From NCBI RefSeq assembly GCF_000745345.1, contig NZ_JQNR01000002.1, positions 124,001 through 188,000 of the forward strand: a stretch of 64,000 nucleotides of DNA. Reading direction: 5' to 3'. This document shows positions 1 through 8,188 of this stretch, piece by piece. The position numbers and the translations under genes were made by a program. Below the pieces are notes generated by a model, which was given only the letters and a program-made list of their open reading frames with translations, had not been told where the DNA came from and made no database searches. The stretch's first letter is position 1, and every line of letters starts with the position of its first letter. This stretch comes from Actinacidiphila yeochonensis CN732 (lineage in GTDB: Bacteria; Actinomycetota; Actinomycetes; Streptomycetales; Streptomycetaceae).

Positions 1-777
1 CTGATCGCCTGCTTCGACATCATCGACGGTCGGGTCACCAAGGCCCGTCGCTTCGAGGACAACATCGACGTCGGCGACGCCGCCGAGGTTGCTGCGTCGG
101 TGTACGCGGACGGTATTGACGAGATCATCTTCTACGACATCCTCGCCAGCGCGCAGCGCCGCCAGGCTGACCTGGCCACGATCCGCAAGGTCGCCGAGAC
201 GGTGTTCGTGCCGCTGACGGTGGGCGGCGGGATCCGGTCGCTGGAGGACATGCACGCGGTGCTGGCCGCCGGCGCGGAGAAGATCAGTCTGGACTCGATG
301 GCGGTGCGCAATCCCTCGATCATCTCCGAGGGGTCGGCCGAGTTCGGCCGCCAGTGCATCGTGCAGTCCATGCAGGTCAAGCGCGTCCCGGTCACGGCCG
401 AGATTCCCAGCGGGTACGAGGTGTTCATCGACGGGGCCCGGCAGGCCACCGGCATGGACGCCATCGTGTGGGCGCGCCGGGGCGAGGAGTTGGGGGCGGG
501 GGAGATCTGCGTCAACTCCATCGACCAGGACGGCACGCACGAGGGCTACGACCTGGAGATCACCCGCCGGATCGCCGAGGCGGTCAACCTGCCGGTGATC
601 GCCTCCGGCGGCGCTGGTTCAGCCGAGCACGCGGCGGCGGCGTTCACCGAAGCGGGCGTGTCAGCGGCGATCGTCAGTTCGCTGCTGTACTCGCCGCGCA
701 TGGAGCGCACCGTCCCGGTCGGGGAGATCAAGGCCGAGCTCGCCAAGCGGTACGGGCTCCCGGTCCGCCTGGTCTGA
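1..777 (+). CDS. HisF-like cyclase homologue (5' end outside window)
   Basis: This is a (beta/alpha)8 protein related to HisF, the cyclase subunit of imidazole glycerol phosphate synthase. The reading frame is open from base 1, so the true start lies upstream. The first Asp motif (CFDIIDG), the phosphate-binding VGGGIR, the SIDQDGT motif and ASGGAG are all present. The second catalytic Asp of HisF (D130 in the Thermotoga enzyme, in the context AIDAKR) aligns with Gln in SMQVKR, encoded at 373-375. The segment GYEVF...TGMD resembles HisF2 proteins of surface-sugar amidine pathways as much as primary HisF. A HisA-like gene lies 0.9 kb away on the opposite strand and no other histidine genes are visible. 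I infer a specialised-metabolism paralogue. The substrate is unknown and a partner amidotransferase, if any, is outside the window. Confidence 0.85.
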   Translation: MIACFDIIDGRVTKARRFEDNIDVGDAAEVAASVYADGIDEIIFYDILASAQRRQADLATIRKVAETVFVPLTVGGGIRSLEDMHAVLAAGAEKISLDSMAVRNPSIISEGSAEFGRQCIVQSMQVKRVPVTAEIPSGYEVFIDGARQATGMDAIVWARRGEELGAGEICVNSIDQDGTHEGYDLEITRRIAEAVNLPVIASGGAGSAEHAAAAFTEAGVSAAIVSSLLYSPRMERTVPVGEIKAELAKRYGLPVRLV

Positions 778-798
778 GCACGCTCCCTCCCGGAAACG

Positions 799-840
799 AA
801 GCCGGGCCCGGCCGCTGAACGCGGTCGGGCCCGGCCTTGT
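799..840. terminator. Bidirectional rho-independent-type terminator
   Basis: A GC-rich inverted repeat (arms about 799-815 and 821-838, 5-base loop TGAAC, one bulge and one mismatch) is followed by a T-rich run (TTGTTTT). It lies between the convergent HisF-like and methyltransferase genes, so it can end both transcripts. Confidence 0.8.
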
Positions 841-878
841 TTTCCGGCGCCGCACGGCCGTCCCGGGCGTACGGCGGG

Positions 879-1664
879 TCAGGGGCGGTGTGCGGTGACC
901 AGGTGGCGGCTGCTGTCGGCGGTGAGGGGGCGGGCGTCGTAGCCGCCGAACTGCTCGTCGACGACGAAGCCGGCGGCGTGCAGCAGTTCGGTCAGTTCGG
1001 CGGGGATGTAGAGGCGGACCGAGCTGTGGCTGGTGTCGGTGGTGCCGTCGTCGTAGGCGGTGGTGGTGTGCCGGTTGAGTCTGCGCGTGGCGGGGTCCCA
1101 GGTGACCTGCTGGGCGGTTTCGGCGCGGTCGCCGCGGACGGTGCGGGTTCCCATGCCGGTGGTGTCGGGGTGCGGGGTGAAGTGGTCCATGGCCATGCGG
1201 CCGCCAGGGCGCAGGACACGGAAGGCTTCACGGAGAACGCCGAGGTCCTCGTCGGTGGTGTCGAGGAAGCCGAAGGAGTTGAACAGGAGCAGGACGGCGT
1301 CGGCGCAGCCGTCGTCCAGAGGAAGGCCGCGGACGTCCGCGTGCAGCAGGTTGATCCGCTCGCCGTCCGCCGCGGCGGTGGCGGCGGCGTGGTCGAGGAG
1401 GTCCTGGGACAGGTCGATGCCGGTGGTGTGGGTGTAGCCGCGGCGGGTCAGCTCGGCCGTGTGCCGGGCGAAGGCGCAGCACAGGTCGAAGATCGTGTGA
1501 TGGGTCTGCAGGGCGAGGCGGGTGGTGAGGAAGGCGACGTCGCGTCGGGTGGTGGCGCCGTCGTGGCTGCCGTAGCGCTCCAGGTAGCCGGTGCCGCGGT
1601 AGTTGCTGATCCACCACGGGTCACCGTCGGGCGTCGGGGCGGGCGCGGGGGCGGGTTGGGTCAT
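879..1664 (-). CDS. Class I SAM-dependent methyltransferase
   Basis: This 261-aa protein has a Rossmann-type methyltransferase fold. Motif I is degenerate (TIFDLCCAFARHT, where most members have a Gly-rich loop). It is followed by GIDLSQDLLDHA (the acidic residue that binds the SAM ribose), LLHADVRGLPL and LRPGGRMAMDHF. The N-terminal part (WWISNYRGTGYLERYG) is typical of small-molecule methyltransferases. The ATG at 1662-1664 overlaps the stop of the HisA-like gene by four bases (ATGA), so the two are translationally coupled and probably act in one pathway. The acceptor substrate cannot be read from the sequence. It is the last gene of a minus-strand run that starts at 10834. Confidence 0.85.
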   Translation of the reverse strand: MTQPAPAPAPTPDGDPWWISNYRGTGYLERYGSHDGATTRRDVAFLTTRLALQTHHTIFDLCCAFARHTAELTRRGYTHTTGIDLSQDLLDHAAATAAADGERINLLHADVRGLPLDDGCADAVLLLFNSFGFLDTTDEDLGVLREAFRVLRPGGRMAMDHFTPHPDTTGMGTRTVRGDRAETAQQVTWDPATRRLNRHTTTAYDDGTTDTSHSSVRLYIPAELTELLHAAGFVVDEQFGGYDARPLTADSSRHLVTAHRP

Positions 1665-2461
1665 GTCCGGTTCTCCGTGGGCGGGGTGCGGTGAAGGCGG
1701 CCGTCGGCGTCGGGCAGGCCGCGGGGAGCGGTGAGGTAGGCGCGGCCGACGACGGCGCCCCAGCCGGTATGCCACAGGCGCGTCAGGTCGGCCCACCCGG
1801 ACAGGCCGCCGGCGTACCACAGGGAGGCGTGCGGGTGGCGGCCCGCGAGGCGGTCGAGGACGTGCCAGGGGGGCGGGGTGCGGTGGGTTGCCGCGCGGGC
1901 GTCGGTGATCAGGACGGGCTGGGTGCCGCCGGTGGCGTCGAGGAGGGCGTCCAGGGCGTCGGTGAGCGCCACGCTGGTGGTGCGGGTGAAGCCGTCGGTG
2001 ACGATCCGTCCGTCCACGGCGTCGAGGGACAGCATCAGTTGTCCGGCGTCGGCGAGGGTGGTGAAGTCCGGCCAGGCGTGCGGTTCGAGGCGTCCGTCGG
2101 GGAGCAGGCCGGTGGAGCCGAGCAGGACACCGGCGGCGCCAGCGTCCAGGAGGCGGCGGACGGCCGGGTCGCGCGGAGCCAGTCGGCCGCCGGCCCACAG
2201 CCGGCCGGGGTGGTGGCGCACGGCCGTCTCCAACAGCGCGGTGCTCGTGCTGGTGCCGGTGGAGCGGTCGAGGTCGATGACGGCGGTGGGCACGTCGTCG
2301 TAGAGGAGGTCGGCGAGCAGCCGTCCCGGCGGCAGGCCGGGGAGGGAGGTGACCGTGCCGTGGCGGACGTCGACGTTCACCCGCCACGGGCCGGTCGGCC
2401 CGGCGGGAGCGGCAGTGGGCAGTGTGCCCGTGGCGGTCGCCGGGGTGGGGGTGGTGGGCAT
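1661..2461 (-). CDS. HisA-like isomerase homologue
   Basis: This 266-aa TIM-barrel protein is related to HisA (ProFAR isomerase). The N-terminal catalytic Asp is in VNVDVRHG and the second in LSLDAVDG. The C-terminal phosphate-binding region reads YAGGLSGWADL...VVGRAYL. The usual GGGIR loop has become AGGRLA and the late DxxxDG motif is lost (ITDARAATH), so it is clearly diverged from primary HisA. The ATG is preceded by GGAGG at good spacing. The gene sits 16 bases downstream of a phosphoribosyltransferase-like gene and overlaps a methyltransferase. I infer an isomerase, or related reaction, on a phosphoribosylated aminoimidazole-type intermediate; this is not proven. Confidence 0.8.
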   Translation of the reverse strand: MPTTPTPATATGTLPTAAPAGPTGPWRVNVDVRHGTVTSLPGLPPGRLLADLLYDDVPTAVIDLDRSTGTSTSTALLETAVRHHPGRLWAGGRLAPRDPAVRRLLDAGAAGVLLGSTGLLPDGRLEPHAWPDFTTLADAGQLMLSLDAVDGRIVTDGFTRTTSVALTDALDALLDATGGTQPVLITDARAATHRTPPPWHVLDRLAGRHPHASLWYAGGLSGWADLTRLWHTGWGAVVGRAYLTAPRGLPDADGRLHRTPPTENRT

Positions 2462-2477
2462 GGGGGCGCCTCCGGGT

Positions 2478-3797
2478 TCAGGCGGCGGCGAGCGCGGCCG
2501 GGCGGGGGACGGGCGGTTCGTTCCAGGAGGCGGCGTGGGCGAGTTCGGCCCGCATGGCGGCCAGTTGGGCGGTGGTCCAGGTGCCGGTACTCACTGCGAG
2601 GTCGAAGCTGGCGGCCATCTGCCGGTGCAGTGTGCCCGCCGTACGGTGGGCTCCGTCGCTCAGGTAGGCGCCGGTGTCGCCGCGCAGCAGGTGTCCGGTC
2701 AGGCGGGTCTGGATGCTGTGGTGCAGGTTGGGGCGCAGGCTCGGCAGGTCGGCGGCGTCGGCGATGTCGTGCCGGCCGGAGCGGTGGTAGAGGGTCCAAG
2801 CGGATTCGACGCTGCGGGTGACGGCCCGACCGCCGAGCTGCTCGACCAGCTGGCGGCTGGCGCGCAGCGTGTCGCCGTAGCCCACGTTGTCGTCGATGAC
2901 CAGCACGGTCGCATCCCGGGCCGCGGCGGTCAGGCGGTCGCGGTAGGCGCGGGGGGCTGTGGCGCGGTGGCGGACGGTGCCGCCGGCGCCGAGGTAGGCG
3001 ACGTTGCCCTGGTCATGGAACCCAAGACGGACCAGGTGCACGTCGACCGGCCGGCCGAGCAGGGCGGGAAGGACGGTCCGGGCGGCCAGCGCGAGGGACA
3101 GCGACCCGTACAGCGGGGCGAGGACGGCGGTGACGTCGGGCCGGGGTGCCAGTACGTGCTCGGCGAGGAAGCGCAGCTCGTTGCCGATCTTGACCGGGTT
3201 GTCGAGCTCCCGGAACGTCCGCCAGCCCGCCTCGTGGGCCTGCAGCAGTGCGAGGTCGCCGGGGTCCGGGGCGAACGGGCCGGCGGCGCGGTGGCCGTGC
3301 AGCGCGGCAGCGGTGGAGGTGGCGGTCTCCAGCAGGCGTTCCAGCGCGGCCGGGCGCGGATCGTCGGTGAGGCTGGGGCGGTCGGTGAGGCCGTGCCACA
3401 GGGTGTAGGCGCCGGCGGCGGCGAGGTTGTGGAGGTTGTCGAGCAGCGCGTGCCGCAGTGCAGGGGCCTGCCCCGGCGCCCGGTGGTCCAGGCGGCCGAG
3501 GGCTTCGCCCAGCGCCGCCCAGGACGGCAGCGCCGTACGGGGCTGGTAGTAGGCCGGGCCCCGGCTGAGCCGGATGGTGCGCGCGCCCGCCGCGGGCCGG
3601 GGCCCGCCGGCGGCCGGGAGGAAGGTGTCCAGCAGGGCGGGGTCCAGGCCGGCGTTGGCCGCGAGGTGCAGCTCGGCGGAGGGAATGCGGACCAGGCCCA
3701 GCAGGTCGCAGGCGACGGCGCTCCCGGAGACGGGCGAGGCGGGGTGGGCCGTGTTCGCCCGGGGCGGGGGCGGGAGAGTGGTAGCCGTGGTGGTCAC
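2478..3797 (-). CDS. Phosphoribosyltransferase-like protein (439 aa)
   Basis: The recognisable part is a type I phosphoribosyltransferase domain in the C-terminal half. The PRPP-binding loop VLVIDDNVGYGDTL lies at residues 298-311 and is preceded by a core beta-strand region (LAPLYGSLSLALAA). The N-terminal 200 residues match nothing I recognise. The protein is about twice the length of an ordinary PRT. The GTG start at 3795-3797 overlaps the stop of the HAD gene (GTGA) and has ACGGAG six bases upstream. Ribosylation of a base-like substrate is the family expectation; neither substrate nor activity can be shown here. Confidence 0.72.
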   Translation of the reverse strand: MTTTATTLPPPPRANTAHPASPVSGSAVACDLLGLVRIPSAELHLAANAGLDPALLDTFLPAAGGPRPAAGARTIRLSRGPAYYQPRTALPSWAALGEALGRLDHRAPGQAPALRHALLDNLHNLAAAGAYTLWHGLTDRPSLTDDPRPAALERLLETATSTAAALHGHRAAGPFAPDPGDLALLQAHEAGWRTFRELDNPVKIGNELRFLAEHVLAPRPDVTAVLAPLYGSLSLALAARTVLPALLGRPVDVHLVRLGFHDQGNVAYLGAGGTVRHRATAPRAYRDRLTAAARDATVLVIDDNVGYGDTLRASRQLVEQLGGRAVTRSVESAWTLYHRSGRHDIADAADLPSLRPNLHHSIQTRLTGHLLRGDTGAYLSDGAHRTAGTLHRQMAASFDLAVSTGTWTTAQLAAMRAELAHAASWNEPPVPRPAALAAA

Positions 3798-4582
3798 GTG
3801 GGCTCCGTTTCGCGGATCGGCCGGCGCGCGGCGTGGTCGCACAGCGCTCTCAGGCAGGAGGCGAGGCTGGTGAAGCGGGTGGTCGGCGGCGATCCGGGCG
3901 GGGGTTGCCCGGTGGGGGTGATCCAGACCGGGTGCAGTCCGGCGGCGCGGGCGCCGACGATGTCGGCGGTCCACTCGTCGCCGACGTACAGGCACTCCTC
4001 GGGCCGGACGGCCAGGTCCTCGCAGGCCTGGTGGAACGGCGCGGGATGCGGCTTGCGGTGGCCGTTGCCCAGCGCGCACACCACGGTCTCGAAGTACCGG
4101 TCGAGGCCGGCCTGTTCGAGCTTGGCGTGCTGCTGGTCGGCGTCGCCGTTGGTGACGACGCCGAGCTGGTAGACCGCCGCGAGGCGCCGGAAGGCGTCGA
4201 CGGTGGCGGGGACGGTGCGGATCGCGCGCATCTGCCGGTGGGCGAAGTCGTCGACGTGGGTGGCCAGTTGCCGCTCGCTCAGTTCGATCCCGGCTTCGCG
4301 CAGGGCGGTTTCCCAGACGTGGCGGCGGGCGGCGGTGTGCGAGCCGAGCGGGGCCAGGGCGCGGTCGTAGTCGCCCCACAGCCGGTCGGAGGTGTGCACG
4401 TAGGTGGAGGCGATGGCGGCCGCGCTCACGCCGGGGTGGGCGCCGGCGAGTCGGGCGGCGACGGCGTCCAGGGCGTGCTGCCAGATCGCGCGGGTGGGGA
4501 TCAGGGTGTTGTCGATGTCGAACAGGACGGTGGTGACCGCGGGCATCGGCGGCACGAGAGGCTGGTGGGGGGTGGGGGTCAC
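3794..4582 (-). CDS. HAD-family hydrolase (phosphatase)
   Basis: This 262-aa haloacid dehalogenase-superfamily protein has the nucleophile motif VLFDIDNTLIPT, motif II VVTNGD, the motif III Lys in HRKPHP and motif IV YVGDEWTADIVGA. Overall it resembles YjjG/L-2-haloacid-dehalogenase-like phosphatases with an alpha-helical cap. The GTG start at 4580-4582 overlaps the preceding stop as GTGA and has GGAG nine bases upstream; an internal ATG at 4546 is the alternative. It probably removes a phosphate from a nucleotide or sugar-phosphate intermediate of the same operon. That is inferred from context. Confidence 0.85.
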   Translation of the reverse strand: MTPTPHQPLVPPMPAVTTVLFDIDNTLIPTRAIWQHALDAVAARLAGAHPGVSAAAIASTYVHTSDRLWGDYDRALAPLGSHTAARRHVWETALREAGIELSERQLATHVDDFAHRQMRAIRTVPATVDAFRRLAAVYQLGVVTNGDADQQHAKLEQAGLDRYFETVVCALGNGHRKPHPAPFHQACEDLAVRPEECLYVGDEWTADIVGARAAGLHPVWITPTGQPPPGSPPTTRFTSLASCLRALCDHAARRPIRETEPT

Positions 4583-7503
4583 TGGGCTGCTCCGTGGCCG
4601 GTCATCCGAGCGGCCAGCGCGAGGGCGGCCAGGCCCTCGGCGGCGGCGGGGGCGTTCTCGTCGCGGGTGAGGCGGAAGTACAAGTCCGGCATGAGCAGGC
4701 CGAGGATCCGGGCCCGGTCCAGGGGCAGGCCGTCGAACCGGTCCAGCAGCCAGGTCGTTTCGAGGAGCTGTCCCCCCAACGGTTCGGCCAGTGGGCAGGT
4801 GACCTCCAGGACGCCGCGGTGTTCGCGGACCGCGGCGTCGGCGAGCAGGCCGGTGTGCTTCAGGCAGGAGCCGGCGAGCTTGGCGAGCGTCTGGTCGAGG
4901 TCGTGCATGCCGGCGAACTCGGCGTCGATCACCCACCAGCGCGGCTCGGTCGGGTGGACGAGGACGTTGCCCAGGTGGAGGTCGCCGGTGGCGTGGACGA
5001 GCCAGCCGCCCGGGGCGGCCGGGGTGAGGGAGCGGCGCGCGAGGTGCATGAGGGAGCGGCAACTGAGGTGGGTCGGTGCGCCGTTGAGGTGAAGGGTGTG
5101 GTCGGCCCAGGGCCGCAGCCGGTGGGCGAGCTCCTCCACCCAGCCGGACAGCACCGCGGGGGTCTGGAGCGAGTGGTCGACGTCGTCCTCCCGGCGGGGG
5201 GTCAGCGTCGCGGTGGCGCCGTGGACCAGCCGGGCGGCCACCTCGCCCAAGACCGTCAGGAATCGCCCCGGGTCGGTGGCGGCCAGGTCCCGCAGGGGGA
5301 CGCCGTCCACTTTCTGGGAGACCAGCGTCGCGTCCTCGCCGCGGTAGTGCAGCGCGGTGGCAGGCACGGGCAGATGCCGGGCGAGGGCCTGCAGACCGGT
5401 GTGCTCCCGTTCGGCGAAGGCTCGGCCGCGACCGGGCTTGACCACGACCGTGCCCGCGGTCGTGCGGGCGGCGAACACCGGCGTGCTGCTCGGCCGCAGC
5501 TGGGCCAGCGCCCCGTCGGGGGAGGCGTAGGCGGGCGCGGGGGCGTGGCAGTCCTCCGGGATCTCCCAGTAGGGGGCGGGGACCTCGTCGCGGACGCGGT
5601 CGACGGCGGCTGCGATCTCGTCGGTCAGCGGCAGCGGAGCGGGGCGCTCGGCCAGCAGCGCGGCGTCCAGCAGTCCGGCGTCCAGCACCGTCCAGCGCGC
5701 CTGGTCGTCCTCGCCCGCGTACAGCAGTCGGATCCGGCCGCCGCCCTCGGGCAGGAGCGCGGGGTAGAAGGCGTAGCGGGAGTCCGGGCTGCCGGGGCCG
5801 CCGCGGTGCAGGACGGCGCCCAGCGGCCGCCAGGTCAGGCCGTCGCGGGAGTGCGCGGCGGCCAACGAGCGGGAGGTGCCGGCGCCGTAGACCATCAGCA
5901 GGCCGCCGTCCGGGGCGGGGGCGACGGCGGGGCAGTCGGCGGCGTACGCGTCCGGGGCGCCGGCCGGGCCGGTGGTGACGACGACGCCGTGGTGCTGCCA
6001 GACGATGCCGTCGGTGGAGGTGGCCAGGTGGATGCGCCGGTGGTGGCCGTCGCGTCCGGCGTACCACATCCACCAGGCGCCGCCGCGGTGCAGCACAGCC
6101 GGCAGCAGCACGTGCTCGCCGTCGCTCGCCCCCTCCTCGGCGGCGGGGGCGAGGGCAAGGTGGGGGGCGGCCCAGGTGGTTCCGCCGTCGCGGCTGACGG
6201 TGCGGTAGATCGACCAGGCCCCGCCGTTGGGCCGGGCGCTGAAGTAGGCGTGTAGCGCCTCCTGTTGGACGACCAGGCTTACGCCGGTGACGTCGTCGCA
6301 GCCGTCCGGGACCGGCAGCGGGCGGGCGCCGTCCAGGGACACAGGCTCGTCGGGCTCGGGCAGGGCGGTGAGGACGATGCGGTTGCGGCCGCCGGTGTAC
6401 CAGGGCTCGGGGGCGCGGCCGGGCAGCTGCCGGGGGATGTAGGTACGGGCGTCGGCCGGGCCGGTGGTCACGGCCAGCAGGCGGCGGCCGCGGTGGCGGA
6501 TGAGGGCCGGGGCGAAGGTGATGCGGCCGTCGGTGCCGGCCAGCACGCCGCGGTGGCGCCCGACGAGGTCCGCCCGTCCCGCCTCGGTGCGGGTCCGGGT
6601 GCGCGGGCGCGGCAGTCCGGCCGGTGCGGCGGACAGCAGGAAGTGATCGCCCGCCTCGAGGAGTTCGCTCACCTGGGTGGTCTCCCGCACCGCGCGGCTC
6701 AGCGCGGTGAACGCCGCCTGGTCGGCGGCGCACTGGTCGACGTACGGGCGCATCCACGCCGCGACGCCCTCCAGCGAGTACCGGCCGGTGACCTCCAGTC
6801 CGGCCGCGGCCAGCAGGTCCTCGGCCTCGGTGAGGCGGTGGGTGCGGGTGGGCGGCATGTAGTCGTCGGCCGACACCGCAGGCAGCGGCTCGTAGCGGCC
6901 GTGGTCGAGGTATCCGCCGCCGGTCAGCGCGGTCATCTCCGTGAAACGGCCGCGCTTGAGCAGGTCCCGCAGCACCGAGGTGCGGGTCAGGAAGATCGCG
7001 TGGAACCGGCCACCCGGCGCCAGCGCGGTCGCGGCCCGGCGCACCGCCTCAAGGGCATCCGCGTCGTCGAGCAGGTGGTAGAGCGGGCCGAACATCAGCA
7101 CCGCGTCGAACTGGCCCGGCGGCGGCGTCAGGCGCTGCGCCGGGCCGTGCTGCGTGCCCAGCAGGTGCCCTTCCAGACCGGCCTGGCGGAAGCGGGCGCG
7201 GGCGCTGTCCAGGCTGTTCGCGGACAGGTCGGACAGGGCGACCATGTGCCCGCGGCGGGCCAGTTCCAGGGCGTGGACGCCCGGGCCCGAACCGATGTCG
7301 AGGATGCGGCTTCCCGGGCGCAGCCCGGCCAGGACCTGCTGGTGGATGACCTCCGTCTCCAGCCGGTGGTAGGGGCCGGAGCGGGTGCGCTGCCACTCCC
7401 GCTCGGGGTCCGCGTCGTAGAACGCGGCCACCCGCTCGATGCTGCTGCCGGTCGCGGGATCAGCCGCCGTCCGGCCCGCCGGGAAGGCGCCAGAGGTCCC
7501 CAT
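4579..7503 (-). CDS. Three-domain fusion: methyltransferase, beta-propeller, APH-like kinase
   Basis: One uninterrupted frame joins three domains. Residues about 20-290 form a class I methyltransferase (motif I RILDIGSGPGVHALEL, then ALSDLSANSLD and LAPGGRF). Residues about 300-620 form a five-bladed beta-propeller like those of GH43/GH32/GH130-type proteins, with repeated blade motifs such as SRDGGTTWAAPHLA, WWMWYAGRDG and ATSTDGIVWQ. Residues about 670-970 form an aminoglycoside-phosphotransferase-like kinase with TGDLHLGNVLV and WVIDAEFAG. The usual His of the HGD loop is Thr, while the catalytic and metal-binding Asp residues are kept. The start is uncertain. ATG 7503 overlaps the upstream PRT by 44 bases, GTG 7584 would add 27 low-complexity residues, and a later GTG at about 7429 is possible. 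I know of no characterised protein with this architecture. Confidence 0.82.
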   Translation of the reverse strand: MGTSGAFPAGRTAADPATGSSIERVAAFYDADPEREWQRTRSGPYHRLETEVIHQQVLAGLRPGSRILDIGSGPGVHALELARRGHMVALSDLSANSLDSARARFRQAGLEGHLLGTQHGPAQRLTPPPGQFDAVLMFGPLYHLLDDADALEAVRRAATALAPGGRFHAIFLTRTSVLRDLLKRGRFTEMTALTGGGYLDHGRYEPLPAVSADDYMPPTRTHRLTEAEDLLAAAGLEVTGRYSLEGVAAWMRPYVDQCAADQAAFTALSRAVRETTQVSELLEAGDHFLLSAAPAGLPRPRTRTRTEAGRADLVGRHRGVLAGTDGRITFAPALIRHRGRRLLAVTTGPADARTYIPRQLPGRAPEPWYTGGRNRIVLTALPEPDEPVSLDGARPLPVPDGCDDVTGVSLVVQQEALHAYFSARPNGGAWSIYRTVSRDGGTTWAAPHLALAPAAEEGASDGEHVLLPAVLHRGGAWWMWYAGRDGHHRRIHLATSTDGIVWQHHGVVVTTGPAGAPDAYAADCPAVAPAPDGGLLMVYGAGTSRSLAAAHSRDGLTWRPLGAVLHRGGPGSPDSRYAFYPALLPEGGGRIRLLYAGEDDQARWTVLDAGLLDAALLAERPAPLPLTDEIAAAVDRVRDEVPAPYWEIPEDCHAPAPAYASPDGALAQLRPSSTPVFAARTTAGTVVVKPGRGRAFAEREHTGLQALARHLPVPATALHYRGEDATLVSQKVDGVPLRDLAATDPGRFLTVLGEVAARLVHGATATLTPRREDDVDHSLQTPAVLSGWVEELAHRLRPWADHTLHLNGAPTHLSCRSLMHLARRSLTPAAPGGWLVHATGDLHLGNVLVHPTEPRWWVIDAEFAGMHDLDQTLAKLAGSCLKHTGLLADAAVREHRGVLEVTCPLAEPLGGQLLETTWLLDRFDGLPLDRARILGLLMPDLYFRLTRDENAPAAAEGLAALALAARMTGHGAAQ

Positions 7504-8188
7504 CGCGGTGGAGCCGGTCGCGGGCGGCGAGATGGTCGAGATGGGACTCAAGGAGGTCGGGGTCGATGTCATGGCCGAGGTCACGCAGCCTCTCGTCGAG
7601 CTGGGCGGTGGTCAGGGGGCCGGCGGCCAGCAGGCACCCGGCGGTCTGGTCGGCGTCGCGCAGGACCCGCCAGGGCAGGACCAGCGCGGGCAGGTCGGAC
7701 ATGGACCAGGCGGTGAAGTGCGGCGCCGGGTCCGCGGTGTCCGAGGCCGCCAGGCACGCCAACTGCGGTGCGTACAGAGCGAGGTGGTTGAGGAAGAAAC
7801 GGGCGGTGCGGCCGGAGTCGACGACCTCGTCCACCACGATCAGCGGCTGCCCCGGCGGCGGCGTCCCGGGAGCAAGGAGCCCGTCGGCCGCGGCGAGCAG
7901 CTCCAGGCCGTCGGTGCGCTCGCCGCGGCGCCGGGCGGCGGCGGCCAGCACCGTCGAGCCGGGCAGGAGATCGGCCAGGGACTGGGCGGTGATCCACCCG
8001 CCCTGCAAGATGCCCACCAGCGTCACCGCACCAGGGTGGGCGCGGCGGATCTGCCCCGCGACGTCGGCGGCCATCTGCTGGTAGGCCAGCCAGGACACCA
8101 TGCGGGCCCGGCGGCCGGCCCCTGCGGTGAACACCAGGTCCTCTACCGGCACGTCGGCAGACGGTTGCGGGCGCGGGCTGTCAGGCAT
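7460..8188 (-). CDS. Phosphoribosyltransferase (242 aa) with C-terminal extension
   Basis: This is a type I PRT. The segment VTLVGILQGGWITAQSLA is the usual PPi-binding strand-loop, and LIVVDEVVDSGRTARFF at about 116-132 is a textbook PRPP loop. It is closest in style to hypoxanthine/xanthine-type PRTs. Residues about 195-240 (LTTAQLDERLRDLG...RDRLHRDGDLWRLP) look like a small winged-helix-type add-on. GGAGGT stands six bases before the ATG. The gene overlaps the upstream PRT-like gene by eight bases and the fusion gene downstream. It is the most canonical of the PRTs here and the best candidate for attaching phosphoribose to the pathway base. Confidence 0.83.
   Translation of the reverse strand: MPDSPRPQPSADVPVEDLVFTAGAGRRARMVSWLAYQQMAADVAGQIRRAHPGAVTLVGILQGGWITAQSLADLLPGSTVLAAAARRRGERTDGLELLAAADGLLAPGTPPPGQPLIVVDEVVDSGRTARFFLNHLALYAPQLACLAASDTADPAPHFTAWSMSDLPALVLPWRVLRDADQTAGCLLAAGPLTTAQLDERLRDLGHDIDPDLLESHLDHLAARDRLHRDGDLWRLPGGPDGG

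Noticed and set aside
1..777. Primary histidine-biosynthesis hisF
   Set aside because: The D130-equivalent is Gln, no his operon genes surround it and the neighbours are accessory genes; without the upstream sequence this cannot be fully excluded.
879..2387. Long open frames antisense to real genes (many of 300-1000 codons, for example opposite the HisA-like gene and the LanB gene)
   Set aside because: They are Arg/Pro/Gly- or Val/Gly-rich shadows produced by high GC; the opposite strand carries recognised domains, good start signals and coupling.
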